DNA of 64,000 nucleotides from Herbinix hemicellulosilytica (GTDB lineage Bacteria; Bacillota; Clostridia; Lachnospirales; Lachnospiraceae). Positions 44,563-53,073 of the stretch are shown piece by piece. Position numbers and translations under genes: made by a program. Each line of letters opens with the position of its first letter. Within the stretch, counting starts at the first letter, position 1. Below the pieces are notes generated by a model, which saw only the letters and a program-made list of their open reading frames with translations, was not told where the DNA came from and did not search any database. The stretch spans positions 1-64,000 of the forward strand of contig NZ_CVTD020000027.1 of assembly GCF_002904165.1 (NCBI RefSeq), read 5' to 3'.

Positions 44563-44701
44563 AGCTTTGCCCTCCTTTTTTAGAAGTCCCATATAAATAT
44601 ATATTTCATGTATTTAATGGTAATGTATGCTTTCTTTTTATAGATTTTACCTCTTTTTATTACATTATGCAAACATTACAAGTCCCGAAACTGTAAAGCT
44701 A

Positions 44702-45232
44702 TCAGTAAAAAACTATATTTGTTATAATCACGCTTGCTACCGTACCTACCAGTGTGGCAAACAGGGCTCCGGCTAAAGTATACCTTGTTTTTTTAACCCC
44801 TGCAGCCATAAAATAAACCGCCATTGTATAAAATATGGTTTCCGTACTACTTAAAATAATTGAAACCAGCCTTCCCAAATAAGAATCCGGCCCATACTCT
44901 TTAAAAATATCCAATAGAAGGCTTGTGGCTGCCGATGACGAAAACATTTTTACCAAAACTACGGGTAAAAGTTCCGAAGGAAAATGCAGCTTATCCGTTA
45001 TAGGTTTTAAAAGACCTGAAAGAAGGTCTAAAGCCCCTGAAGCCCTTAAAATTCCTATAGCAACCATAAGGCCGATTAATGTTGGTAAAATATCAAAAAC
45101 CACTTTAAAGCCTTCCTTGGCCCCTTCGATAAATTCATCAAAAATATGTGTCTTTGTAAGCAGACCTAATCCTATTACATAAAAGAAAATAAAAGGTATT
45201 ATATAGTCTGATATGTATACAATGAAATTCAT
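44702..45232 (-). CDS. spmB: Spore maturation protein B
   Basis: A 176-residue membrane protein with about five helices and the nucleoside-recognition (Gate) pattern PTLIGLMVAIGILRASGALD and FPSELLPVVLVKMFSSSAAT. SpmB works with SpmA in dehydration of the spore core. ATG preceded by AGAGGGG. It lies 212 bases downstream of spmA, a larger gap than usual for this pair. Confidence 0.94.
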   Translation of the reverse strand: MNFIVYISDYIIPFIFFYVIGLGLLTKTHIFDEFIEGAKEGFKVVFDILPTLIGLMVAIGILRASGALDLLSGLLKPITDKLHFPSELLPVVLVKMFSSSAATSLLLDIFKEYGPDSYLGRLVSIILSSTETIFYTMAVYFMAAGVKKTRYTLAGALFATLVGTVASVIITNIVFY

Positions 45233-45444
45233 ATAAATCCCCTCTTTAATATAGCTATACCTTTTTATCCTTTTGATATTATTCTCATTTATATTTTTTT
45301 ACTAATAATAAACCAAGTTCTGCTATATATTATCTTTTCATGCTAACAGGCTTATCTGTTTCTTGTCATTATAAAGTGTCTGAAGACGGTTTCCATTAAT
45401 TTAATAAAAATCTTCATTCTGCTTTTTGAAAACCAATTTTCTTT

Positions 45445-46041
45445 TTAGCGTTTTCTTTCTTTTAACTTGCTTAATTTTCTTGCTACGGTTGCAAAAATAA
45501 CTCCTGCCAATGTAGATATGCTTGTGGCAACTATTCCCGACATCAAAATTTCCGCAGGATTTGCGGATCCATACTGGCTCCGGTAAGCAATTATATTAAC
45601 CGGAATCAGCTGAAGTGAAGAAATATTTACAATCAACAGGGTACACATGTCACAGCTTGCAGTTTCTCTGTTCCCGTTCAGCTTTTTTAATTCTCGCATA
45701 GCCATTAAGCCCATGGGAGTGGCTGCCCAACCGAGTCCCAAGATATTAGCTATCATATTTGATGCAATATATTCATTGACAATATGCCCTTTGGGCAAAT
45801 CGGGAAAAAGAAAGCGGATAACCGGCCTAAGAGCTTTCGTAAAGGATGCAACCAATCCACATTTTTTTGCCACCTGCATCATACCTGTCCACATAGCCAT
45901 TATTCCAAGCATAGTTATACACAAAGAAACGGCTTCTTTTGAGGAGTTAATTGTTGCATTGCTTACATCGGCGATATTACCTTTTAATGCTCCTACAACA
46001 ATACCTATAAGTATCATAAAGCCCCATAAATAATTTAACAT
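45445..46041 (-). CDS. spmA: Spore maturation protein A
   Basis: A 198-residue membrane protein of the nucleoside-recognition family, with the SpmA hallmarks MLNYLWGFMILIGIVVGALKGNI, GIMAMWTGMMQVAKKCGL and NILGLGWAATPMGLMAM. It contributes to spore core dehydration with SpmB, which follows in the same direction. ATG preceded by AAAGGCGG. It supports the view that the organism sporulates. Confidence 0.95.
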   Translation of the reverse strand: MLNYLWGFMILIGIVVGALKGNIADVSNATINSSKEAVSLCITMLGIMAMWTGMMQVAKKCGLVASFTKALRPVIRFLFPDLPKGHIVNEYIASNMIANILGLGWAATPMGLMAMRELKKLNGNRETASCDMCTLLIVNISSLQLIPVNIIAYRSQYGSANPAEILMSGIVATSISTLAGVIFATVARKLSKLKERKR

Positions 46042-46175
46042 TTAAAAATCCGCCTTTATGCTATCTTTTAATAAACTATATTCAATAATCCGATAAAAAT
46101 GTTCTCAGATTCTTGCAAATAATTATAGTGGGGTTTGAATCCCTTTTACATATATTGTTTAAAATGTGCTATCTT

Positions 46176-46220
46176 TTGACAATTATTTTAATTGACATTA
46201 AAAATATACTGTGGTAATGT
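46176..46220 (+). promoter_or_regulatory. Promoter region of the AbrB-like gene, two TTGACA boxes
   Basis: Two perfect TTGACA hexamers, 46176-46181 and 46192-46197. The second is followed after 17 bases by TAATGT (46215-46220). The first reaches only an A-rich -10. Which is used cannot be decided from sequence. Confidence 0.5.
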
Positions 46221-46317
46221 ATATAAATGCTATATACAAAAAATGTAAGCCTATATTGGCTATTTCGACAAGTGTATAGCAATATCCCAATATACCTGAT
46301 AAAAGGAGGCAATTATT

Positions 46318-46575
46318 ATGAAAGGAACAGGCATTGTAAGAAGGCTCGATGAGCTGGGAAGAATAACACTTCCTATCGAGCTTAGAAGAACTTTGGACAT
46401 TGGTGAAAGAGATCCCCTTGAAATTTATGTCGATGAAGGTCGTATTATTCTTCAGAAATATGAACCTGTCGATATTTTCACGGGCAGCAAAGAAAATCTT
46501 ATCGAATATCGCGATAAGAAAGTTTCCAAAGAAACAATTATTGAGCTGGCAAAATTAGCCGGAATCATCGAATAG
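46318..46575 (+). CDS. AbrB-family transition-state regulator
   Basis: An 85-residue DNA-binding protein. The N-terminal swapped-hairpin AbrB domain is complete: GIVRRLDELGRITLPIELRRTLDIGERDPLEIYVDEGRIILQKY. A short C-terminal helix region (SKETIIELAKLAGII) follows. It resembles AbrB, Abh and SpoVT N termini but is too short for SpoVT's GAF domain. Such proteins control transition-state and sporulation genes. AAAGGAGG precedes the ATG. It faces the gene at 46631-48157 with a shared hairpin between. Confidence 0.93.
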   Translation: MKGTGIVRRLDELGRITLPIELRRTLDIGERDPLEIYVDEGRIILQKYEPVDIFTGSKENLIEYRDKKVSKETIIELAKLAGIIE

Positions 46576-46595
46576 TACATAATCAAAATATCAAA

Positions 46596-46621
46596 GGGGT
46601 GTCCCAATTAAGGGACACCCC
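46596..46621. terminator. Convergent terminator hairpin
   Basis: Perfect 10-base stem GGGGTGTCCC/GGGACACCCC with loop AATTAA, between two converging genes. T-runs are weak on both sides (AATTTATAT plus, TTTGATATTTTG minus), so efficiency is uncertain. Confidence 0.7.
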
Positions 46622-46630
46622 GAATTTATA

Positions 46631-48157
46631 TCATTCATAATTTAATTTCACCGAAAATTTTGTACCGGCCTTTATACTGTAATATTCACCCGTAGGTCCG
46701 TTGTCATGATATATCTTTCCGATCACATAATAACCCGGAAGATCCGTAATTTCCTGTCCGTTTTCATCTAGATAAAGCCTTGGTATTCCCTCATCCGCGG
46801 TATAACTTACATACCCTTTTTCTTCGTCATTTTCATAGAAAACTTTTTGCATTTGCCCGTCTTCAAGTCCGTTTGTGAACATGCCGCTGGTTTTTACGGT
46901 CTGTTTTACCTGATTTCCTTCATTATCCCTTACGTATTTTTCTTCAACCGTTTTACCCATCCCGTTTGGCATATTATAGCTCCATTCTCCCTGATAATAA
47001 TACCAACCGGTTTCTTTATCGGGATTCATTATAAACTGAATTCCTATCCCTTCTTTCATTTCGTCCCTGAAACCCCCGGCATAGACATTATTCTCATCAT
47101 ATATCATCATACCGTATGCCATGGGCAGTTTTACATCACCGGAAGGACTGAAATAATAAGGTGCTAACGGAGCTATCACATTTATAAAAAATTCATCTTT
47201 CATAATTCTTGTTACTTCTTCGATATCGGCCACATTTAAAGCAATATAAAGCTCGTTTAATATCCTTTCCTTCTCCTGTTTTTGCCGAATGAGCTCATTG
47301 GTTTTATCAAGCAATTCCCGGGCAGTTTGACTTTTATAACTCCTTAAGTAATTACTAAGTATGGCTCTTGCTGTATCATATTCATTCAGGGATAAATACA
47401 GTTCAGCCATCTGATTATATGCCGTATCGACCTGCGGCATTAGCCTTATGGCTTCGGCATAATTATTTAGTGCTTCTTCATAGTTTTCCTGATATATATA
47501 TTCCGATGCCTGATTTAAAATTTCATCATATTTTTTTTCTATTAGTTTTTCTTCTACAAATTCCAGTTTTGCATCTAATTTAACCGATTCCGTTAAAGCC
47601 ATTCCTTCCTGTATTTCTTCTTTTGCCATATCATAATTTTCTAAGGCAATATAGGAATCCACAATTTTTAAATATATTATCTCTTCCTTACTTTTAATCA
47701 GTTTGGCCTTTTCATATTCTTTAATAGCCTTTTCATACTCTCCGTTGGAAAAGAAAGTGTCTCCGTATGAAATTAACTGATAAAAATTGTAATCGGCTTT
47801 TCTTGCCGTAATTTCTTCTATCTTTTCCTTAACTGATGTTGATTTTCTTTCTTCATACCTGTTTCTTAATACCTCTAAAGCCTTGTCATAATTATGAATA
47901 CCAGCATATGCTTCCGCCAGGCCTATGGCCAAGGCTTCTTTGTTTCCGAATTTCATTGACATAGCTTTCAGGTAAGCCTCAATAGCTTCTTCATAACTTC
48001 CGGCCTCCAAATATTCCTGTGCCATTACAGCCTGTTCTTCATACCTTCTCCTTAACATATAAGTGTTATATGTTATAAGGCCGGCAATAAGTAAAAGAAA
48101 AACCGTCAATACTATAACCCATAGTTTTTTATTCCGTATAAATAATTCCTTATTCAT
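46631..48157 (-). CDS. Membrane-anchored TPR protein with MORN-like C terminus
   Basis: A 508-residue protein with one N-terminal membrane segment (LWVIVLTVFLLLIAGLITYN, about residues 10-30). TPR-type repeats follow (EYLEAGSYEEAIEAYLKAM, YDKALEVLRNRYEE, NYEEALNNYAEAIRLM; to about residue 300). The C-terminal part has MORN-like repeats, with VYAGGFRDEMKEGIGIQF and YQGEWSYNMPNGMGKT. TPR modules mediate protein contacts, and MORN repeats often bind lipids or scaffold. Function unknown. Start is ATG 48157 with GGAGGTG 5 bases upstream. Confidence 0.82.
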   Translation of the reverse strand: MNKELFIRNKKLWVIVLTVFLLLIAGLITYNTYMLRRRYEEQAVMAQEYLEAGSYEEAIEAYLKAMSMKFGNKEALAIGLAEAYAGIHNYDKALEVLRNRYEERKSTSVKEKIEEITARKADYNFYQLISYGDTFFSNGEYEKAIKEYEKAKLIKSKEEIIYLKIVDSYIALENYDMAKEEIQEGMALTESVKLDAKLEFVEEKLIEKKYDEILNQASEYIYQENYEEALNNYAEAIRLMPQVDTAYNQMAELYLSLNEYDTARAILSNYLRSYKSQTARELLDKTNELIRQKQEKERILNELYIALNVADIEEVTRIMKDEFFINVIAPLAPYYFSPSGDVKLPMAYGMMIYDENNVYAGGFRDEMKEGIGIQFIMNPDKETGWYYYQGEWSYNMPNGMGKTVEEKYVRDNEGNQVKQTVKTSGMFTNGLEDGQMQKVFYENDEEKGYVSYTADEGIPRLYLDENGQEITDLPGYYVIGKIYHDNGPTGEYYSIKAGTKFSVKLNYE

Positions 48158-48183
48158 TGCTACACCTCCAAAAGACAGATTTC

Positions 48184-49035
48184 TTAGCAATCGTTTCCGT
48201 CTATTACTGCCTTATAGACGTCCCTCTTGCTTATTCCTCTGTCTTTTGCAACCATTTTCATTGCTTCTTTTTTATCAAACCCCTGATCTGTGTATACCTT
48301 CAAATGCTCTATAATGGTTTTATCCCCCCACAAGTTTTGCTGATCAGCTTCGATTTCTTTAACAGATTTTCCCTCAATTATTATTAAATATTCTCCTTTA
48401 GGTTCTTCCTGCTCATATATGGCAATGGCATCTGAAATACGGGTTCTTAATACTGTTTCGTGAATTTTGGTTAATTCTTTGATAACAGCAATCGACCGGT
48501 CCCCCATAGTCTCATATAATTCTTTCAATGTCTTTAAGAGCCTGTGGGGCGCTTCGTACAATATAATTGTACGGGTATCATTAATAAGTTCTCCGATAAT
48601 TCTTTGCCTTTCTTTTTTATCGGCCGGAAGAAAAGCTTCAAATGCAAATCTTCTTGTTGAAAGTCCCGATAGAGTCAGTCCGGTTATTAAAGCACAGGGG
48701 CCGGGTAGAGAAGTAACCTCAATCCCTGCTTCGTAAGCCATTTTTACCAGATCCTCACCTGGATCTGAAATAGCAGGGGTCCCTGCATCGGTTATCAGTG
48801 CAATGTTTTTTCCGGATAATAACAGCTCTATAAGATACCTGGCTTTTTCCTTTTTATTATGTTCATGATAGCTTGTTACAGGTGTATCTATTTCATAATA
48901 ATTAAGAAGCTTCCGACTGTGTCTTGTATCTTCGGCAGCAATCAGATCTACTTCCTTTAATGTTTTAACTACCCTAAAGGTAATGTCATCCAGATTGCCG
49001 ATTGGGGTCGCACAAATATATAATTTCCCGGCCAT
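48184..49035 (-). CDS. rsmI: 16S rRNA (cytidine-1402-2'-O)-methyltransferase
   Basis: A 283-residue SAM methyltransferase of the tetrapyrrole-methylase fold that modifies C1402 in the ribosomal P site. N-terminal KLYICATPIGNLDDITFRVVKTLKEVDLIAAEDTRHS, then LITDAGTPAISDPGEDLV, then SLPGPCALITGLTLSG are signature segments. The ATG at 49035 is chosen from the conserved N terminus and GGGAAGG upstream. It belongs to the conserved yaaR-holB-ricT-yabB-rsmI cluster. Confidence 0.95.
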   Translation of the reverse strand: MAGKLYICATPIGNLDDITFRVVKTLKEVDLIAAEDTRHSRKLLNYYEIDTPVTSYHEHNKKEKARYLIELLLSGKNIALITDAGTPAISDPGEDLVKMAYEAGIEVTSLPGPCALITGLTLSGLSTRRFAFEAFLPADKKERQRIIGELINDTRTIILYEAPHRLLKTLKELYETMGDRSIAVIKELTKIHETVLRTRISDAIAIYEQEEPKGEYLIIIEGKSVKEIEADQQNLWGDKTIIEHLKVYTDQGFDKKEAMKMVAKDRGISKRDVYKAVIDGNDC

Positions 49036-49087
49036 ATTTACCATACCTTCCCATCCGCTACAGTAATACCTGTCATAATTTAGTTGT

Positions 49088-49855
49088 TTACTTTTTATTG
49101 TACCCGTATATTTCCAGGATTTCTTCCGTATAATATCCCGGTTCTTTGTATACAATTAAGGGGGCCTCTACCAAAAGGTTTCTTCCGCCGCCTTTCACAA
49201 ATTCCAGCAGCACCATATTGGGTTCTTTATTTATATAAGGATAAACCAATCTCATGCGTTTAGGCTCCAATTTATACAAACAGCATGTATTAATAATATC
49301 AACCAGCCGAAAGGGTCTGTGAACCATATAAAATCTTCCGTTAGGCTTAAGAACCCCGGCGGCTTCCCGTACCACATCTTCCAGAGTACATAAAATCTCA
49401 TGTCTTGCTATGGCTTTTGCCGAATTCGGATTTACAAGACCATGGCTGTGGTTCATATATGGAGGATTGCTGGTAACAACATCAAAGGAAGCCATACCAA
49501 ATATTTTAGAGGCCTCCTTGATATCACCATACACAATATCAATTTTATCTTCCAGTTTGTTTAGAATGACGCTTCTTTTTGCCATATCGACGCTTTCTTC
49601 CTGAATTTCCAGCCCTGTAAAATGTCTGCCCGGTGTTTTAGCCTCCAAAAGGATGGGAATTATACCGGTTCCCGTTCCTAAATCAAGCACGGTTTCGCCG
49701 GATAGAACTTTGGCGAAACCGGACAGAAGTACGGCATCCATTCCAAAACAAAACTGATTTGTACTTTGAATTATTTTATAATCATTTCTGTGAAGCTCGT
49801 CCAATCTCTCGCCGGGCTTCAAAATTATATTTAAATTATCCATATTATTCATCAT
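49088..49855 (-). CDS. TrmN6/YabB-type tRNA adenine-N6 methyltransferase
   Basis: A 255-residue class I SAM methyltransferase. Motif I is VLDLGTGTGIIPILLEAK, and the adenine-N6 motif is SNPPYMNH. It matches the YabB/TrmN6 group that methylates A37 of tRNA-Val in Gram-negatives; the Firmicute target is less certain. The start overlaps the end of ricT by about 11 bases, which suggests translational coupling. ATG 49855 is assumed; ATG codons at 49852 and 49843 and a TTG at 49858 are alternatives. Confidence 0.88.
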   Translation of the reverse strand: MMNNMDNLNIILKPGERLDELHRNDYKIIQSTNQFCFGMDAVLLSGFAKVLSGETVLDLGTGTGIIPILLEAKTPGRHFTGLEIQEESVDMAKRSVILNKLEDKIDIVYGDIKEASKIFGMASFDVVTSNPPYMNHSHGLVNPNSAKAIARHEILCTLEDVVREAAGVLKPNGRFYMVHRPFRLVDIINTCCLYKLEPKRMRLVYPYINKEPNMVLLEFVKGGGRNLLVEAPLIVYKEPGYYTEEILEIYGYNKK

Positions 49856-50762
49856 CAAGAAGGGATTTACCTTCTTCTTTCTCCAACAGTTCCAGTTCTC
49901 TTAATTCTTCGTCTTCAATGTTATTATTATTTTTCTCCTTTTTCTTTTTCGGAGTAAATATAAGGTCTTCCGCCTTGTATTCCCGAACTTCCTTTTCGTC
50001 ATTTTCCAAAGTTACAATCACTTTTACCAACTGTTTTAATACGCTGACGCTTTGAACCTCACCCTGCAGGTTATCATTGGTAGTAACAATATCACCTACG
50101 TCAGGAAGTTTAGCATTCAGTTCCTCATAAGCTTCCTGCTCATTTTTTAAGCAGCACATAAGCCTTCCGCATACACCTGATATTTTAGTCGGGTTAAGGG
50201 AAAGATTTTGCTCTTTGGCCATTTTAATTGAAACCGGCGTAAATTCCGACAGATGAGAGTTGCAGCAAAGGGTCCTTCCGCATATGCCAATACCTCCCAT
50301 AATTTTGGTTTCATCTCTCACCCCGATTTGTCTAAGTTCAATTCTGGTCTTAAAGACCGATGCCAAATCCTTGACCAGTTCCCTGAAGTCAATTCTTCCG
50401 TCAGCAGTAAAGTAAAACAATATTTTATTGTTATCAAATGTATACTCAGTATCTATAAGCTTCATTTCCAAACCGTGTTTTTTTATCTTTTCAAGGCAAA
50501 TCTTAAATGCCTCTTTTTCCTTTTCTTTATTTCTTCTTTCTATTTCATCATCTTCAGGAGTAGCTTTTCTTATCACTGGTTTAAGAGTCTGAATAATTTT
50601 TTCATCTTCTATTTCCCTTAATCCCAAAACCACTTTGCCGTATTCTATTCCTCTGGCTGTTTCAACAATTACATTATCGCCGACATTTATATCAAAACCT
50701 GCAGGATCAAAATAATATATTTTTCCTGCTTTCCTGAATCTTACTCCTATAACTTTAGCCAT
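49845..50762 (-). CDS. ricT: RicT (PSP1 domain, YaaT) regulatory iron-sulfur protein
   Basis: A 305-residue soluble protein of the PSP1/YaaT family. The PSP1 domain carries cysteines in GICGRTLCCNSHL and VCGRLMCCLKNE. In Bacillus RicA, RicF and RicT form an Fe-S complex that affects RNase Y action, phosphorelay and sporulation; ricA and ricF are not in this window. The C-terminal 60 residues are charged and disordered. AAAGGAGA precedes the ATG. It overlaps holB upstream by 8 bases and the yabB-like gene downstream. Confidence 0.94.
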   Translation of the reverse strand: MAKVIGVRFRKAGKIYYFDPAGFDINVGDNVIVETARGIEYGKVVLGLREIEDEKIIQTLKPVIRKATPEDDEIERRNKEKEKEAFKICLEKIKKHGLEMKLIDTEYTFDNNKILFYFTADGRIDFRELVKDLASVFKTRIELRQIGVRDETKIMGGIGICGRTLCCNSHLSEFTPVSIKMAKEQNLSLNPTKISGVCGRLMCCLKNEQEAYEELNAKLPDVGDIVTTNDNLQGEVQSVSVLKQLVKVIVTLENDEKEVREYKAEDLIFTPKKKKEKNNNNIEDEELRELELLEKEEGKSLLDDE

Positions 50763-51750
50763 TGTAATTCTCCTTTATATGAAGTAACATCAATTCTATT
50801 GTTATATCTAAATTAACATTGGCTGTTAATTTAGCTTTTGCCTCATCCATAGACTTGATGATATTTTCAATTTGGTCATAGCTTCTGGTATTAGCCTGTT
50901 TCTTAATAATCTGATATTCATCTTTAAAAAGCATTAAATTCGGATCATTACTTGCCTTCAGAATTAAAACATCTCTGAACCAAAGCAGCATGATATCGAT
51001 GTATTCAAAAACAGTCTCTTTATTCTCAGATATCGTCTTTATACCGGATATAATCTCATGAAGTTCCATATCATCCAAATATCTAAGTATATGGAATATG
51101 TCTTCCTTTTTCTTTTCAAAATCCTCCGAAGATGCATACTTTATAGCCTTGCCCACATTTCCGCCCGAAAAATTTGCTGCTATTTCCGCCTTATAATCAG
51201 GTATCCGATATTTTAACATTAAAAGTTCTTTGATTAATTCTTTATTTACAGGCTTTAGATCCAAAATAACACATCGGGACAGAATAGTAGGTAAAAGCGT
51301 ATTGATATTGCAGCAAAGTAAAATAATTATCGCATATTCAGGCGGTTCTTCTATTGTTTTTAGCAGGGCATTCTGGGCATTTTCCGTCATTTTATCTGCT
51401 TCTTCAATAATATATATTTTATAGCGGCTTTGATACGGTTTAACCATAATGTCCGCATTTATCCTAGTCCGGATTTCATCCACACCAATGCTGCTTTTTT
51501 CATTGTTTATCCACAAAATATCCGGATGATTTCTGCTGTCTGCCTGTATGCATGACTTGCATTTATTGCAGGAATTTAAGCCCTCTTCTGTACATTGCAG
51601 TGTTTTTGCAAATGACAAGGCCAAAGTTTTTTTGCCCATGCCTTCTTCTCCGTGTAAGATATATGCATGGGAAACTTTTTTTAACCTAATGGCGTTTTGC
51701 AAATGTTTTATAATCCTCTTATGTCCTATTATTTGATTAAAATCCTGCAT
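50755..51750 (-). CDS. holB: DNA polymerase III delta-prime subunit
   Basis: A 331-residue clamp-loader subunit. The P-loop region is HGEEGMGKKTLALSFAK, the zinc module has CTEEGLNSCNKCKSC, and ARTAP-type geometry follows in ENAQNALLKTIEEPPEYAIIILLC (sensor and SRC: LLPTILSRC). It loads the sliding clamp together with gamma/tau and delta subunits. TAGGAG precedes the ATG. A single perfect DnaA-box match (51507-51515) lies inside the gene. Confidence 0.95.
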   Translation of the reverse strand: MQDFNQIIGHKRIIKHLQNAIRLKKVSHAYILHGEEGMGKKTLALSFAKTLQCTEEGLNSCNKCKSCIQADSRNHPDILWINNEKSSIGVDEIRTRINADIMVKPYQSRYKIYIIEEADKMTENAQNALLKTIEEPPEYAIIILLCCNINTLLPTILSRCVILDLKPVNKELIKELLMLKYRIPDYKAEIAANFSGGNVGKAIKYASSEDFEKKKEDIFHILRYLDDMELHEIISGIKTISENKETVFEYIDIMLLWFRDVLILKASNDPNLMLFKDEYQIIKKQANTRSYDQIENIIKSMDEAKAKLTANVNLDITIELMLLHIKENYNG

Positions 51751-51769
51751 TTAAACACTCCTATAAAAT

Positions 51770-52210
51770 TTAAGTCAACAAATCTATTAACATCCCTCTT
51801 ATTTCATCAATTTTATTTAATATCAGAATATGGTCTTTTTCGTCTTTTATAAGTTCAGCCGCCAGCTCGTCCAGTTCTTTGTTGACTAATTTTATCATGG
51901 TATATACTCTGTGCCTGCCTTTTCTGTCAAGGAAGTTTTCTCTTGTAAACTTATGTGACCGGCTTACAATCTCGTTTAAAAAACCCCTGATCAGTTCCCT
52001 GTAATGCTTCATATCCCTTATGTCCATACGTTTTCCAAGTTTTTTGCCCTGGGCGGTTATTTCTTCAAGCATAAGATTAAGTCTGGCCTGAAGATTTTGA
52101 TCTTCTATCTGAGAAATCAAAGTAAACTTAAAAGAACCGTCTGATTGCTGAACCGTCGGCTTATTTGTAGGTTGATACACCTGTTGCAATTGATTTACTT
52201 TTATATCCAT
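51770..52210 (-). CDS. YaaR-family (DUF327) protein
   Basis: A 146-residue helical protein of the YaaR/DUF327 family: [13 protein letters not shown] at the start, then [28 protein letters not shown] and [25 protein letters not shown]. Function is not established, but the gene is conserved next to holB in Firmicutes. Start is ATG 52210, preceded by AAAGGAGC; an upstream in-frame extension of 19 codons lacks a site. It lies 20 bases upstream of holB. Confidence 0.9.
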   Translation of the reverse strand: MDIKVNQLQQVYQPTNKPTVQQSDGSFKFTLISQIEDQNLQARLNLMLEEITAQGKKLGKRMDIRDMKHYRELIRGFLNEIVSRSHKFTRENFLDRKGRHRVYTMIKLVNKELDELAAELIKDEKDHILILNKIDEIRGMLIDLLT

Positions 52211-52290
52211 AAGCTGCTCCTTTGTAATATTGGGTAAGCTGATCCGTGTATTGTGATTATACCACAATTCACCTAGGGTTTACAGTATGT

Positions 52291-52896
52291 TTATATAATA
52301 ACCTTTCTTCCGATGTAATATTTTATATCGTTTGTTATTTCCTGAATACACTTATCGATATCTGTGTTTTGGTATCTCTTTTTTATACCATAGGCAGCTA
52401 TATTTTCTTCCGAAAAATCTATGCTGTCTGCAAGAAATCTTCTGCACAGTTCAGTGTATTTTGGATTTTCCTGTTTTTGCTCTCTTAGTAAAGCCCTCAT
52501 AAGCCTTGTGCCGTCATCTACTTCAATATAGATGGGAATGACTTTATCATGGCCGAAATAGTCTCTGATTTGCCCGTAGCTTTCTAAAGTCCCCATCATC
52601 AGATAATCATTCTTATCAAGGTCTATTTGTCCGTCATTGACCGTAAAGTAACGCCATATACCGTGTACGGTATTATACGAACGATGTTCAATTATTTTAT
52701 TTTGATTTTTAAGTTCTTCAAACTTTTTTTCATCTACAAAATGGTACTCCACTCCGTCAGTTTCCGAGACCCTTATGGGTCTGGTTGTATACATAACAAC
52801 CGTCTTTAAGCCTAATTCCTTATTTTCCAAAAGTTTTTTATATATGGTATCCTTACCGGATGCACTTTTCCCTATAATAATAAAAATTTTTGGCAT
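52291..52896 (-). CDS. Guanylate-kinase-like protein
   Basis: A 201-residue P-loop protein of the guanylate kinase superfamily. The Walker A is GKSASGKDT (residues about 8-16), where true Gmk usually has GPSGxGKST. GMP-binding-type residues follow in YTTRPIRVSETDGVEYHFVDEKKFEEL, and the lid region carries RALLREQKQ. Substrate specificity may differ from Gmk. AAAGGA precedes the ATG. It takes the place where Bacillus has tmk/yaaQ at the head of the yaaR-holB cluster. Confidence 0.85.
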   Translation of the reverse strand: MPKIFIIIGKSASGKDTIYKKLLENKELGLKTVVMYTTRPIRVSETDGVEYHFVDEKKFEELKNQNKIIEHRSYNTVHGIWRYFTVNDGQIDLDKNDYLMMGTLESYGQIRDYFGHDKVIPIYIEVDDGTRLMRALLREQKQENPKYTELCRRFLADSIDFSEENIAAYGIKKRYQNTDIDKCIQEITNDIKYYIGRKVII

Positions 52897-53022
52897 AATA
52901 TTCGGTCCTTTCTTATGTCTTGCCTTTTATTGTCCGAAATTCAATAATTATATTATACCCTAATTGAATACTTCTTTGGTAAAATTATTATGATCTCATC
53001 TTTTTACATTTCATAAATATTG

Positions 53023-53063
53023 AAAAAGTCTCAACCTAATATAATATCCGGCCGAGACTTTTT
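53023..53063 (-). terminator. Terminator of the GGDEF gene
   Basis: Stem AAAAAGTCTC/GAGACTTTTT (53054-53063 with 53023-53032), with the T-run built into the stem, 11 bases after the stop codon. Confidence 0.8.
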
Positions 53064-53073
53064 GTCAATTTTA

